64,000 bases of DNA, from assembly GCA_964518635.1 (NCBI GenBank), contig CAZFGK010000006.1:1-64000 (forward strand). The letters are read 5' to 3'. How positions within the stretch are numbered: the first letter of the stretch is position 1; every line of letters starts with the position of its first letter. The position numbers were made by a program, and so were the translations under genes. This document shows, in pieces, positions 7,891-16,670 of the stretch. The notes under the pieces are model-generated. The model did not search any database and was not told where the DNA came from. It saw only the letters and a program-made list of their open reading frames with translations. This DNA comes from CAZFGK01 sp964518635. Its GTDB lineage: Bacteria; Zixibacteria; MSB-5A5; GN15; FEB-12.

Positions 7891-7914
7891 GACCCACCCG
7901 AAGGGTGGGGCACC
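7891..7914. repeat. RAYT-type REP hairpin, outlying copy
   Basis: GACCCACCCGAAGGGTGGGG followed by CACC. It is the same element as the six copies flanking the RAYT gene at 12.2 kb, in the orientation of the right-hand set, 4.3 kb away from that gene. Confidence 0.85.
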
Positions 7915-8038
7915 AAGGAGATAATCAAGCAAGTCGTTGCCCTCCCCCTCTCCAAAACTCTTCGCTTTACAAAACCCCATCTCATTCGTCTTGTTACCCG
8001 TAGTCTGATCCAATAATCCGGCCATAAGGGAGTCTTTC

Positions 8039-10861
8039 GTGATTCGACGAATCGTTGCAGTCCTCTGTCTTCTCGCGACCTCAGCTGTTGCGCAGTACAA
8101 TCCATCTTTCACCCCCGGCTTGCCGCAGGATACGGTCCCGTTCTATCCGAACGGCACCTACGATCCGGCATTCCCTAAGCCGAATGACTTCCTCCAGTAC
8201 CCAATAGGTAACTGGCCCCTTCGCTACAACGAACTGGTGACCTATCTCCGGGCGATTTCGAATGCTTCACCACGAGTCAAAGTAGAGATGCATGCGAAGT
8301 CCCACGAAGGTCGTCAGCTCTACAATGTCTTTATCTCGTCGGAGGCAAATATCCGTCGCCTTGACGAAATAAGGACACTCGCGCAACGACTTGCTGATCC
8401 GCGAAAAGTTACCTCCGAGGCAGAACTCAGTCAGTTGGTTGCGAAACTTCCGGCCGTCGCATGGATGGGGTATAGCATTCACGGGGACGAAATCTCCGGT
8501 GTCGATGCCGGTATGCAGCTGATCTATCAGCTTGCCGCCGGAACGGATGCCGAAACAAAGATGCTGCTCGATAGTGTCCTGATTATTGTCGATCCGATTG
8601 AGAATCCGGATGGACGGGAGCGATATCTGAGCATGCTCTCGACTTTCAAAAGCTCCGTTCCGAATTACAATATCTCAGCGATGCAGCATCGCGGAGTCTG
8701 GCCGGGGGGGCGCACGAATCATTATTGGTTTGATATGAATCGTGACTGGATTCTGGCGATTCATCCAGAGACCAAAGGACGACTCGAAACATTCAAAACA
8801 TGGCAACCACATCTGGCTATCGATGCCCACGAGCAGGGATCGGATGATAATTTTCTCATGTCTCCCCCGCGTGAGCCAGTCAATCAGAACACTCCGGACA
8901 ATGTGAAGAAATGGTGGCAGAGATTTCGCAATGATCAATCGACCGCCTTTGATCGACGTGGCTGGACCTACTATGTCGGTGAATGGCATGAGCAATGGTA
9001 TCCCGGGTATGGATCGGCATGGCCGACATTCGGCGGGACGATCGGTATTCTCTATGAGATGGCCGGAGTGGATGGTCAATTCATTTTGCAGCCAAGTAAT
9101 TATCTCCTGACCTATCATGAAGCGGTGAACAAACAGTTCACGTCATCGATTGCAAATCTTCGGACACTGGCGACACATCGCACGGAGATTCTCCGCGACT
9201 ATCACTCCACACGCAAAGAGGCCATCAGTGAAGGGGCGCGCAGCAATGGATGCTATATCATTGCGGGCGGACAGGATCGAATTCGTACTGCTACTCTCGT
9301 GAATTCACTTCTCGCGCAGGGGATTGAAGTCGAGAAGACCGCAGGAGAAGTTACCATCACTAATGCGACCGATATCTACAATCAGAAAGTCGCATCGAAG
9401 CAGCTCCCGGCAGGAAGTTATGTTATCCCGCTTGCGCAACCGTTGAGTCGTCTGATCAAAGCCGCGCTCGAACTTGATCCGCGACTCAGCTATCAGTTTC
9501 TCAAAGAAGAACGTCGAGAGCTTGAAAAATTTGGCAGCACTCGCATGTACGAAGTCGCCGCATGGTCACCATTACAGGGGTATGGACTTGAAGCATACGC
9601 TGCACCAAAGCCGTCATATGCGAAAGCGGATATGAATATTGCGGTGATGCCCGGTGGTGTCACTGATCCGCAGGCCGATTACGGTTTCCTGATTAATATG
9701 GAAGGGGAGGGGACGAATCGCGTTCTGACTGCACTCTTCCAGCGTGGTCTAGTGATTGCCGCATCGACTCGACCTTTCACACTTGGTGGTCGTAATTATG
9801 CTTCCGGATCACTCCGTCTGCTTCGACGAGGGAATCCGACCGATCTGCAGAAACATCTCGAAGAGGTCGCACTCGAATTCGGGGTGACTATTCATGGCAT
9901 CCGCACGGGTGCCTCGACCAGCGGTTCCTATCTCGGTGCGCCGACCTTTGTCTATCTGACTCCTCCGCGTGTGGCTCTGGTGATGGGGGATGGGATGAAT
10001 GCGAACGCGGTCGGATGGGTCTGGCATATGCTTGATCAGGAATTGAAAATCCCACATTCACTCATTACGCTGAATGACCTCGCGGGTGGCCCCGACGATG
10101 ACTATAACCTGATTATTCTCACCGAGTCATTCGCGAGTTTCTCGCAGCGTCTTGGCAGCCGAGGTGCTGGTGCGCTTCGGGACTGGATGTCTGCCGGTGG
10201 GACGCTGATCACGATCGGGAATGCGACATCGTGGGCATGCGATTCGAGTAACAACCTGACATCACTTCGTCGGTATGACCATGTCCTCGAAAAGCTCTCC
10301 GATTTCGATCGTGCCCTTGCCCGCGAGCAGCATGCCAACGCGCCGAGTTTCGACACGATTGCGCTCTGGTATCCGGAGCGTGTGACGGCAAAGACTGAAA
10401 AGAAATCTGGCGCGGAATATCTCAAAGGGGATGAAGCAAAAGAAGCCGACCAACTTGCTCAGTCAATGGGTCCACGCGGGAGCATACTGCGGGCAAAAAA
10501 TGATCTCGATCATTGGCTGACCTTCGGGATGTCGGATGCGGTTCCGGCGATTACCAATACATCGGATGCATTCCTGGCTCCAAGTGGTGTCGAAGTGCCG
10601 GTCCGTTTTGCTGACCGAAATACGCTGCGTATATCCGGACTTCTCTGGCCGGAAGGGCGCACACGTTGGGCGAATTCAGTCTTTCTGGCTCGTGAAGGGG
10701 TCGGTTCGGGGCAGATAATTCTTTTCGCCGATGAGCCGAATATGCGCGGCTATTTCTGGGGGACGCGTCAATTGCTCGTGAATGCGATTCTCTACGGCCC
10801 GGGGCTTGGCTCATTCGGCCACGCACCGTATGAGAAGGACGAACACGAGAGCGATAGATGA
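8039..10861 (+). CDS. Secreted M14-family zinc carboxypeptidase
   Basis: 940 residues. A GTG start with AAGGGAG upstream opens a signal peptide (MIRRIVAVLCLLATSAVAQ, cleavage after AVA). The M14 metallopeptidase domain spans ~60-380: zinc ligands His148 and Glu151 in SIHGDEISG, His264 in IDAHEQGSDD, the DPIENPDGRERY block, and the catalytic Glu340 in GGTIGILYEMAG. Residues ~400-900 carry a large C-terminal region including a class I glutamine-amidotransferase-like fold (VALVMGDGMNANAVGW, DYNLIILTESF) that probably is non-catalytic. It would act in the periplasm or outside the cell on peptides. A strong terminator follows at 10950. A monocistronic secreted peptidase is the best reading. Confidence 0.9.
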   Translation: MIRRIVAVLCLLATSAVAQYNPSFTPGLPQDTVPFYPNGTYDPAFPKPNDFLQYPIGNWPLRYNELVTYLRAISNASPRVKVEMHAKSHEGRQLYNVFISSEANIRRLDEIRTLAQRLADPRKVTSEAELSQLVAKLPAVAWMGYSIHGDEISGVDAGMQLIYQLAAGTDAETKMLLDSVLIIVDPIENPDGRERYLSMLSTFKSSVPNYNISAMQHRGVWPGGRTNHYWFDMNRDWILAIHPETKGRLETFKTWQPHLAIDAHEQGSDDNFLMSPPREPVNQNTPDNVKKWWQRFRNDQSTAFDRRGWTYYVGEWHEQWYPGYGSAWPTFGGTIGILYEMAGVDGQFILQPSNYLLTYHEAVNKQFTSSIANLRTLATHRTEILRDYHSTRKEAISEGARSNGCYIIAGGQDRIRTATLVNSLLAQGIEVEKTAGEVTITNATDIYNQKVASKQLPAGSYVIPLAQPLSRLIKAALELDPRLSYQFLKEERRELEKFGSTRMYEVAAWSPLQGYGLEAYAAPKPSYAKADMNIAVMPGGVTDPQADYGFLINMEGEGTNRVLTALFQRGLVIAASTRPFTLGGRNYASGSLRLLRRGNPTDLQKHLEEVALEFGVTIHGIRTGASTSGSYLGAPTFVYLTPPRVALVMGDGMNANAVGWVWHMLDQELKIPHSLITLNDLAGGPDDDYNLIILTESFASFSQRLGSRGAGALRDWMSAGGTLITIGNATSWACDSSNNLTSLRRYDHVLEKLSDFDRALAREQHANAPSFDTIALWYPERVTAKTEKKSGAEYLKGDEAKEADQLAQSMGPRGSILRAKNDLDHWLTFGMSDAVPAITNTSDAFLAPSGVEVPVRFADRNTLRISGLLWPEGRTRWANSVFLAREGVGSGQIILFADEPNMRGYFWGTRQLLVNAILYGPGLGSFGHAPYEKDEHESDR

Positions 10862-10949
10862 CATGAAATGCAGGTCAAGTCGGTTTTTGCTGACCGATTT
10901 GACAAGTCAGGAAAATTCAACGACTTTTGGATTTCCTGTGAATGAATCA

Positions 10950-10981
10950 CGGGGTCTCAATTCGAGACCCCGCTTTTTTTG
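10950..10981 (+). terminator. Rho-independent terminator of the carboxypeptidase gene
   Basis: Perfect 9-base stem CGGGGTCTC/GAGACCCCG with a 5-base loop, followed by CTTTTTTTT. It lies 89 bases after the stop codon and 40 bases before the next start. Confidence 0.93.
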
Positions 10982-11020
10982 CCAGCGGGTTGATTCTTCT
11001 GGCTGTTTGAGAGAGGTCAC

Positions 11021-12076
11021 ATGCAAGGGAAACGAGTTCTCATCACCGGCGGTGCCGGATTTCTAGGCTATCATGCCGCGCAAGTGCTTTCGGCACGCGG
11101 AGTTGCATCCGTTGTGTGCAATGACATAGCGCCATTCTTTGCGGATGAATATCCGAAAGGAACAGTGCTGCTCAATGTCGATGTCCGCGACCGAGAAGCA
11201 ATGCGCAAGATGCTCACTGATTACAAGATTGAAGTGATTGTCCATTGCGCCGCGGCGTTGCCGCTTTGGCCGCGCGAAGAGATTATGTCGACCAATATCG
11301 CCGGTGTTCGTGTGACGATGGAAGAGGCACAGAAAGCCGGTGTTGAACGGGTGATCTTTATCTCATCAACTGCAGTCTATGGCGTTCCCGACAAACATCC
11401 GCTGATTGAAACTGATCCGATGGTCGGTGTGGGTGCATATGGCACTAGCAAGATCGCCGGTGAAGGGGTCTGTGAGGAGTTTCGTGCGAAGGGAATGTGC
11501 GTTCCGGTGATTCGCCCGAAGACATTTATTGGCACGGCGCGGCTTGGTGTTTTTCAGATACTCTATGACTGGGTCGATTCCGGAAAACGGATTCCGATCA
11601 TCGGCAAAGGGACCAATCTCTATCAACTTCTCGAAGTCCGCGATCTGATTGATGCAATCTGGCTGGTTGGTTCCATCGATCCGAAACAGGCGAATGATAC
11701 CTTCAATGTCGGGGCGCAGATGTTCAAGCAAGTGCGTCAGGATGTCGGCGCGCTGTGCGACTTCGCCGGGAATGGTTCGCGGGTGATGTCCACCCCGGCA
11801 CCATTGGTGAAAGGGGCACTGGCTGTATTCGAATTCATGAAGATTTCCCCGCTCTATAAATGGGTGTATGGGACTGCTGACAAAGATTCATTTGTATCGA
11901 CTGAAAAGATTCAGAAACTCGGCTGGAAAGGGCAGTATTCCAACGAGGATGCATTGATTGCTTCCCATCGCTGGTATCTGGAGCACAAGGATGAGTTGCT
12001 GACTGCGAAACCGGGAGTCACTCATCGTGTCGGCTGGGATCAGGGAGTTTTGAAGTTGTTTAAGCGGTTTATGTAG
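11021..12076 (+). CDS. NAD(P)-dependent sugar epimerase/dehydratase (extended SDR)
   Basis: 351 residues. An extended short-chain dehydrogenase: Rossmann motif VLITGGAGFLGYHAA at the N-terminus, HCAAALPLWPREE, the catalytic Ser in FISSTAVYG, and Tyr-x-x-x-Lys in GAYGTSKIAGE; IRPKTFIG follows as in sugar epimerases and sterol dehydrogenase-like members. Cytoplasmic, acting on a nucleotide sugar or a related substrate, which cannot be named. The start has GAGAGAGG 5-8 bases upstream and follows a terminator, so it is its own transcription unit. RAYT-associated repeats begin right after the stop. Confidence 0.85.
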   Translation: MQGKRVLITGGAGFLGYHAAQVLSARGVASVVCNDIAPFFADEYPKGTVLLNVDVRDREAMRKMLTDYKIEVIVHCAAALPLWPREEIMSTNIAGVRVTMEEAQKAGVERVIFISSTAVYGVPDKHPLIETDPMVGVGAYGTSKIAGEGVCEEFRAKGMCVPVIRPKTFIGTARLGVFQILYDWVDSGKRIPIIGKGTNLYQLLEVRDLIDAIWLVGSIDPKQANDTFNVGAQMFKQVRQDVGALCDFAGNGSRVMSTPAPLVKGALAVFEFMKISPLYKWVYGTADKDSFVSTEKIQKLGWKGQYSNEDALIASHRWYLEHKDELLTAKPGVTHRVGWDQGVLKLFKRFM

Positions 12077-12082
12077 TTGTTT

Positions 12083-12109
12083 GGTGCCCCACCCTTGGGG
12101 TGGGTTCTT
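12083..12109. repeat. RAYT-type REP hairpin, left array copy 1
   Basis: GGTGCCCCACCCTTGGGGTG then GGTTCTT; arms CCCACCC/GGGTGGG around TTG. First of three tandem copies on the 3' side of the RAYT gene, with unit spacing of about 43 bases. Confidence 0.9.
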
Positions 12110-12125
12110 CTGCGAACCAACTTCT

Positions 12126-12152
12126 GGTGCCCCACCCTTGGGGTGGGTTCTT
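12126..12152. repeat. RAYT-type REP hairpin, left array copy 2
   Basis: Same 27-base core as copy 1 (GGTGCCCCACCC, TTG loop, GGGTGGGTTCTT), direct orientation. Confidence 0.9.
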
Positions 12153-12169
12153 TCTGTGAACTAAGTTTT

Positions 12170-12194
12170 GGTGCCCCACCCTTCGGGTGGGTCT
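12170..12194. repeat. RAYT-type REP hairpin, left array copy 3
   Basis: GGTGCCCCACCCTTCGGGTG then GGTCT; the loop is TTC instead of TTG. It ends 17 bases before the RAYT stop codon. Confidence 0.9.
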
Positions 12195-12210
12195 TGTTTC
12201 CCTTCAAAAA

Positions 12211-12696
12211 TTAGAGTTCTCCCCTGTGAACACTCGACCATTTCCATTCTTCAGATGCGTTCATTAGTCCTCTTCGAACCGGATTCTCGTGACGATAGTT
12301 GATCTTGTTCCAAATGGACTGCTCCGTTCTGCAGTTTACGTCGTAACAGCGCTTCATCCAGACGTGTCTCATGCCATGAGAATCGCAGATGTTGTAATGT
12401 GGCGTATAGAATTCATTCTCCCATAGAGCAATTAGCTGTTTCGTTATTCGAAACTTCAAAGTACCGACGAGCGGTCCAACACTTTGGTTTTCCGAAAGTA
12501 CAAAGAGGAAGTGGACGTGTTCGGGCATCACAACATAGGCAAGAAGAGGGACTTTCAATTCGGAGAAAAATTGAATCATCACATCTGCTGCAACATCACG
12601 TTCACTGGGACGTTTGAAAAGCGGGAGTCTTCTGAAAGACGAGGTTGTGATGAAACGGGCCGTATTGAGGTGATTGTAGTGTCGTAGGGTGGTCAT
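12211..12696 (-). CDS. REP-associated tyrosine transposase (RAYT, Y1_Tnp)
   Basis: 161 residues, single-domain Y1 HUH nuclease. The HUH motif is His60-Val-His62 in VVMPEHVHFLF, the hallmark of the IS200/RAYT superfamily. The C-terminus has the RAYT signature KINYRHENPVRRGLM with the presumed catalytic Tyr, followed by EWKWSSVH. RAYTs are single-copy, domesticated relatives of IS200/IS605 transposases that bind and cleave REP hairpins on single-stranded DNA. Three REP-like hairpins lie on each side in mirror orientation, the usual sign of a functional RAYT/REP partnership. Ordinary genes flank it, so the element occupies an intergenic site. The frame is intact from ATG to stop, so the protein may be active. 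Confidence 0.93.
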   Translation of the reverse strand: MTTLRHYNHLNTARFITTSSFRRLPLFKRPSERDVAADVMIQFFSELKVPLLAYVVMPEHVHFLFVLSENQSVGPLVGTLKFRITKQLIALWENEFYTPHYNICDSHGMRHVWMKRCYDVNCRTEQSIWNKINYRHENPVRRGLMNASEEWKWSSVHRGEL

Positions 12697-12767
12697 GGTG
12701 ACTATTGTAACTAGATGGGGTGTCAGAATTTGTCAGTGAATCGTCACTAGTTGAGAAAAAAGATGAA

Positions 12768-12790
12768 GACCCACCCGGAGGGTGGGTCAC
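12768..12790. repeat. RAYT-type REP hairpin, right array copy 1 (inverted)
   Basis: GACCCACCCGGAGGGTGGGT then CAC; inverted relative to the left array. The arms ACCCACCC/GGGTGGGT are perfect. Confidence 0.88.
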
Positions 12791-12815
12791 TAGAGGTGCT
12801 AATTCACGGAAACAA

Positions 12816-12838
12816 ACCCACCCAGAGGGTGGGGCACC
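12816..12838. repeat. RAYT-type REP hairpin, right array copy 2 (inverted)
   Basis: ACCCACCCAGAGGGTGGGGC then ACC. Arms CCCACCC/GGGTGGG around AGA. Confidence 0.88.
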
Positions 12839-12860
12839 TGAGACGAATGAGATTAATGAA

Positions 12861-12884
12861 GACCCACCCGGAGGGTGGGGCACC
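12861..12884. repeat. RAYT-type REP hairpin, right array copy 3 (inverted)
   Basis: GACCCACCCGGAGGGTGGGG then CACC, identical to the outlying copy at 7891 except for the loop. It ends 36 bases before the stop of the minus-strand kinase gene and might also shape the 3' end of that transcript. Confidence 0.88.
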
Positions 12885-12920
12885 AAGAGATTTGGAAGAT
12901 GATCGAGCGAATCTACCCCG

Positions 12921-15893
12921 CTACGCTCTTAACTTCGCCAATCGCTCTTTTGCGTCCTTCACTTCAGTGAACACCGGATCGGCGTTCTTGTAGAGGTCGA
13001 GAAATCGTTCATACTCGGTGATCGCTTTTGTTTTCCAGCCGCTTGCCTCATAGCACTGACCAAGCAGGAAAATCGACTTTCCATACATGGTCGGAATAGT
13101 CATCCAGTTTGTGTTGTTCATCTGCAGAAGAGACTCCAGACGATCGACTGCTTTCTCATTCTGTCCGGACTGATAGGCAGCAAGGGCATAGAGATAGATT
13201 TTCCGAATCCCGACGTTTTTCCCTGCGACCTCTTTTTCAACTACCGCCGTTGCTTCTGATGCCTTCCCCTGATACAAGAGCATGGATGCCTGTGGACACG
13301 CACGTTCCGGCGTGCCGTAACGGACTGTATCACGCATCAGAAACTTACGATATTGTTCATACTCCTGGCGAGCTTCCGCAAGCTTTCCGTACTTCGCAAG
13401 GAGATTGATTTTGTATTCGGCGAAATAGGAATTGAATCCCTCCTGCACAGATACGGTATCATAATAGATACTACTATCCAGAGCACGGAGTGCCGCAAGC
13501 TGGTTTCCACGGCAGTCTTCAACATCTGCGAGATAGAAATATGCGGTTGCAAGCAGGAATCCATCCACTTCATCGGCATAGCAGACACTGATTGCATCAC
13601 GGATACGTTTCTCGCCGACTGTCAGATTCCCCTGCAAGAGAGCAGAGACCGCGTGAATGTTTCGCGCCTGTGCCCGGTCATTTGGGTTCGGCACATTCCA
13701 CAATTCGCGGATCAATCGTTCACCTTCATCAAAGCGATGTTTCAGATAATAGAGCGTCACCAGTTTCTGCTTTGAGAAACGCATCGTCGGTTGAATGCGC
13801 AGGGCAGTTTCAAAAGCAGGAATGGCCTCTTCCAGGCGACCAGCGGCAATCAGCATATCTCCTTTTGAATCGTGCGGGTTGGCTTCATTCGGGGCGAGTT
13901 CTGCATATCGATCAATTGCCCAGAGAGCGCGTTCCGTACTGTCGAGTGCGGAGTACGCATAGGCAAGTTCGTTGTAGGCATTTCCGAAGTTTGAATCATA
14001 AGAGATTGCCCGATACAAAAGCGGCAACGCCTGCGCTGATTTCCCCCAATTGCGCAACGTCGATGCCTTTCCGGAAAGTGCCTTCTTGTCGTCCGGGTAT
14101 TTTTCCAGGTATTCGTCCATAGCAAAGACCGCAGTGCTGTCGTTTGTTCGATACAATTTGATCGCGCATTGTGCAAAGAGGCGTTCTTTCGGGCCGAGTT
14201 TGCTGAGATTAGCTTCGGCGAGTTCGATCAAGCGGGTTCGAGTGCTTACTGCAATGTTTCCTGAACGTGCGACTATCTCAAGAAGTGCGGCAGGAAATGC
14301 TGAATCGAGTGCGACTGCACGATTGAACGACAGCATGGCCTCATCGAAGTAATACTTGTTACTGTATTCGACGCCTTCAAGATAGGCGCGATAGGCCTCG
14401 ATATTTTTCGTCCCGGCGAAAGCGAATTCAACAGCCCCTGTTGGTGGCCGAACTGATGCACCATTACTAATGGTCGGAGCAAGTGTATCCGCCAGCCGCT
14501 CAACAGAAACAAACAGCTCTTCATTCGATTCCCCGAGCACACGCCGTGAGGCGAGTAGTTTTCCGCTGTTGACATCAATCAGCTCGTAGGTCATCACCAT
14601 TCGCGGAGAAAGTTGCACAATAGTACCAGTCACCATGCGAGATGCATTCGCCGACTTTGCAATCTGTGTCGCGGTGCTTCGGTCTATCGATCGTGTTCCC
14701 TCTTTGCCGAGAGATTTCAGAATGTCGTAGAGCCGCTGCGTCGAAAGCACTCGCAAACCGGGGACTGCCGAGAGTTCGGTGACAAGAAGATTGGTGACCA
14801 TTTCGCCGTAGCGAAGAGAGTCCTGACGGTCAGTCAGATTCTCAAAGTACATGACGGCGAGATTATCCTCGGCGGCTTGCACATTCGAATTGTTCTGTCC
14901 TCCCGATTGCCACGGTTTAAGATACAAAAGGACAAACATCAACAATGCTGCAACGCCAATCCCCGTAAAGAGTGGAGTCTTATTTCTTCTGCCGGGATGT
15001 GGGATTTTGTGAGAAGGGACGGAGTGTGTCCCTGATTCAAACTGCCTTCGCTCACGTTTAAGATCGGCAATGATCTCCGCTGCCGACTGGTAACGCATGG
15101 TCAGATCTTTTTCGAGTGATTTATCAATAATGGTCTGTAGTCCCGGCGGGATGTCATGCGAAAAGCGAGTCAGCGGAGCAGGAGTTTCGGTGAGTACACT
15201 TGTAACTGTCGCGGCATCGGAATTCTTCTTGAACGCCGATGTCCCGGTGAGCATTTCATAGAGCAGCGCGCCAAAGGCAAAAAGATCAGCGCGGGCATCG
15301 ACATTTTTCCCTTCAAGCTGTTCCGGAGCCATGTAGGCGAGTGTCCCCATCGCCGTCCCCTGCTGCGTCAGCTCTCCCATGTCGCTGCCAGTAGCGAGAC
15401 CGAAATCGAGCAGCACCGGACGTCCATTTGATTCGATGACAATATTCGCTGGTTTAATATCCCGATGGACAATTCCCGCCGTATGTGCAGATTGCAGCCC
15501 CTCGGCTATATGAAGGGCAAGGGTCAGCAAGTCATAGGTCGCGGGGCGGGCTCGCAAAACGTACTCGCGAAGATTCTCCCCCTGTACGAATTGCATGGCA
15601 TAGTATGGGCGACGATGATATTCACCGACTTCATGAATGGTAACGACATTGGGGTGGCTCAGCGCGGCAATGGCCTGAGCTTCACGAGTAAATCGAGCGC
15701 GGAGGGTCTCGTTATTGATCTGCTCGTAGGGGAGAAACTTGAGCGCGACTTTCCGATGAAGTTCGTTGTCTTCGGCGAGGAAGACCTCTCCCATCCCTCC
15801 AGCACCGATCTTGTCGACAATCTTGTAGCGACCAACGGTCGTACCGATGGTGACCGGCACATATGATCTGGTCAGATCATCATCAGCGGCCAT
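12921..15893 (-). CDS. Membrane Ser/Thr protein kinase with TolB-like and TPR domains
   Basis: 990 residues. Residues ~22-285 are a complete Hanks-type kinase: glycine loop GAGGMGEVFLAED, ATP lysine Lys52 in VALKF, catalytic HRDIKPAN (Asp145), DFGLA (Asp163) and the MAPEQ motif. One membrane helix lies at ~308-326 (TGIGVAALLMFVLLYL). The outer part starts with a TolB/FlgO-like nucleotide-binding-type fold (LAVMYFENLTD, LVTELSAVPGLRVLST) at ~345-480, then TPR repeats to the C-terminus (ALSGKASTLRNWGKSAQALP, AYNELAYAYSALDSTERALW and others). This cytosolic kinase/periplasmic TPR layout suggests sensing or scaffolding of envelope partners. All catalytic residues are present. Start is ATG with GGGA upstream. 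Confidence 0.93.
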   Translation of the reverse strand: MAADDDLTRSYVPVTIGTTVGRYKIVDKIGAGGMGEVFLAEDNELHRKVALKFLPYEQINNETLRARFTREAQAIAALSHPNVVTIHEVGEYHRRPYYAMQFVQGENLREYVLRARPATYDLLTLALHIAEGLQSAHTAGIVHRDIKPANIVIESNGRPVLLDFGLATGSDMGELTQQGTAMGTLAYMAPEQLEGKNVDARADLFAFGALLYEMLTGTSAFKKNSDAATVTSVLTETPAPLTRFSHDIPPGLQTIIDKSLEKDLTMRYQSAAEIIADLKRERRQFESGTHSVPSHKIPHPGRRNKTPLFTGIGVAALLMFVLLYLKPWQSGGQNNSNVQAAEDNLAVMYFENLTDRQDSLRYGEMVTNLLVTELSAVPGLRVLSTQRLYDILKSLGKEGTRSIDRSTATQIAKSANASRMVTGTIVQLSPRMVMTYELIDVNSGKLLASRRVLGESNEELFVSVERLADTLAPTISNGASVRPPTGAVEFAFAGTKNIEAYRAYLEGVEYSNKYYFDEAMLSFNRAVALDSAFPAALLEIVARSGNIAVSTRTRLIELAEANLSKLGPKERLFAQCAIKLYRTNDSTAVFAMDEYLEKYPDDKKALSGKASTLRNWGKSAQALPLLYRAISYDSNFGNAYNELAYAYSALDSTERALWAIDRYAELAPNEANPHDSKGDMLIAAGRLEEAIPAFETALRIQPTMRFSKQKLVTLYYLKHRFDEGERLIRELWNVPNPNDRAQARNIHAVSALLQGNLTVGEKRIRDAISVCYADEVDGFLLATAYFYLADVEDCRGNQLAALRALDSSIYYDTVSVQEGFNSYFAEYKINLLAKYGKLAEARQEYEQYRKFLMRDTVRYGTPERACPQASMLLYQGKASEATAVVEKEVAGKNVGIRKIYLYALAAYQSGQNEKAVDRLESLLQMNNTNWMTIPTMYGKSIFLLGQCYEASGWKTKAITEYERFLDLYKNADPVFTEVKDAKERLAKLRA

Positions 15894-16092
15894 GAGATCC
15901 CACCACAGACCGAGAGCAAAGAACTATCCCAACTCGACGCATGCAACATTCCTCTCCCACGCTCATGACTGCGCACTGCGGCGGTCACATTCTCTTTCTC
16001 AATACGGGAAAGGGTAATCTGGGTTGCATCGAACCGAAGACAAGCGAAAAGCAGCTACTGCGACAGATCGGCGGGGAAATTCACATTTCCGA

Positions 16093-16596
16093 TTAAATTT
16101 CCGGAGGGGTCATTCCCATCGTCGCCCAATCCTCTTTGGCCGGGCCGTAGACACCGGGGACGCGGAGTCCGGCCTGACGCATGAGTACGGTCATCTGTCC
16201 GCGGTGATGAATCTCATGGGTGAGTTGCACCCAGAGTACGAAACCACGTTTCCATGTTTCGCCATACATGGCATGCTCGGTCTGGAGAGATTCGTCGGTC
16301 CAGTTCGACTTCACCTGCATGATCAACTCGCGCGAGACCATGTCGAAGAGCCGACTGGTCATATCCGCGGTTGACGGCATCGGGTCGTTCTCTTTGACCT
16401 TCTGGAACTGCAGACCCGTGTACTTGAACATCTCAGGAATAATCGTGGAGAGATGCCATGCCACGCGACCGAGTGTGCGATGCCCATCGGTCACTGGCTG
16501 AGCGAGAGATTCGTTGGTGAGAGCGCGCATGACTTTCAGCGTCTCACCCGATTCAGACTGGTAGGCCTTTACAAATGCATCGACCGAGGTGAACAT
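16093..16596 (-). CDS. DinB-family putative metal-dependent protein
   Basis: 167 residues, one four-helix DinB/YfiT bundle. The three presumed metal-binding histidines are visible: one in RVAWHLSTIIPEM (about residue 48) and two in LTHEIHHRGQMTVLM (about residues 126-130); the C-terminal GVYGP segment is also typical. Members include bacillithiol or mycothiol-dependent S-transferases and many uncharacterised proteins, so a thiol-transferase role is possible but not shown. The ATG has GGGAG 9 bases upstream. It lies alone between the kinase and the aldo/keto reductase on the same strand. Confidence 0.85.
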   Translation of the reverse strand: MFTSVDAFVKAYQSESGETLKVMRALTNESLAQPVTDGHRTLGRVAWHLSTIIPEMFKYTGLQFQKVKENDPMPSTADMTSRLFDMVSRELIMQVKSNWTDESLQTEHAMYGETWKRGFVLWVQLTHEIHHRGQMTVLMRQAGLRVPGVYGPAKEDWATMGMTPPEI

Positions 16597-16670
16597 GAGC
16601 TACTCCCGAATGAGTGGTGGTTGAATTTTCAACTTTTGATTCAGAGGGAAGAGAACAATTTGAGACATGC

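Larger units (their letters stand above)
7726..8038. other. Repeat-bearing intergenic stretch before the carboxypeptidase gene
   Basis: 313 bases with no gene. It contains three different hairpin repeats in a row (7802-7821, 7857-7883, 7891-7914) and then about 120 bases of leader ending in an AAGGGAG ribosome-binding site for the gene at 8039. Minus-strand frames that cross it (7839-8105) are made of repeat sequence and of antisense signal-peptide codons and are not supported. Confidence 0.7.

Noticed and set aside
12083..12884. CRISPR array
   Set aside because: Repeats are in two opposite orientations around a transposase gene, spacers are short and irregular, and no cas gene is near.
12720..12993. 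Short plus-strand frames across the right REP array
   Set aside because: They are translations of the hairpin repeats and of antisense kinase sequence.
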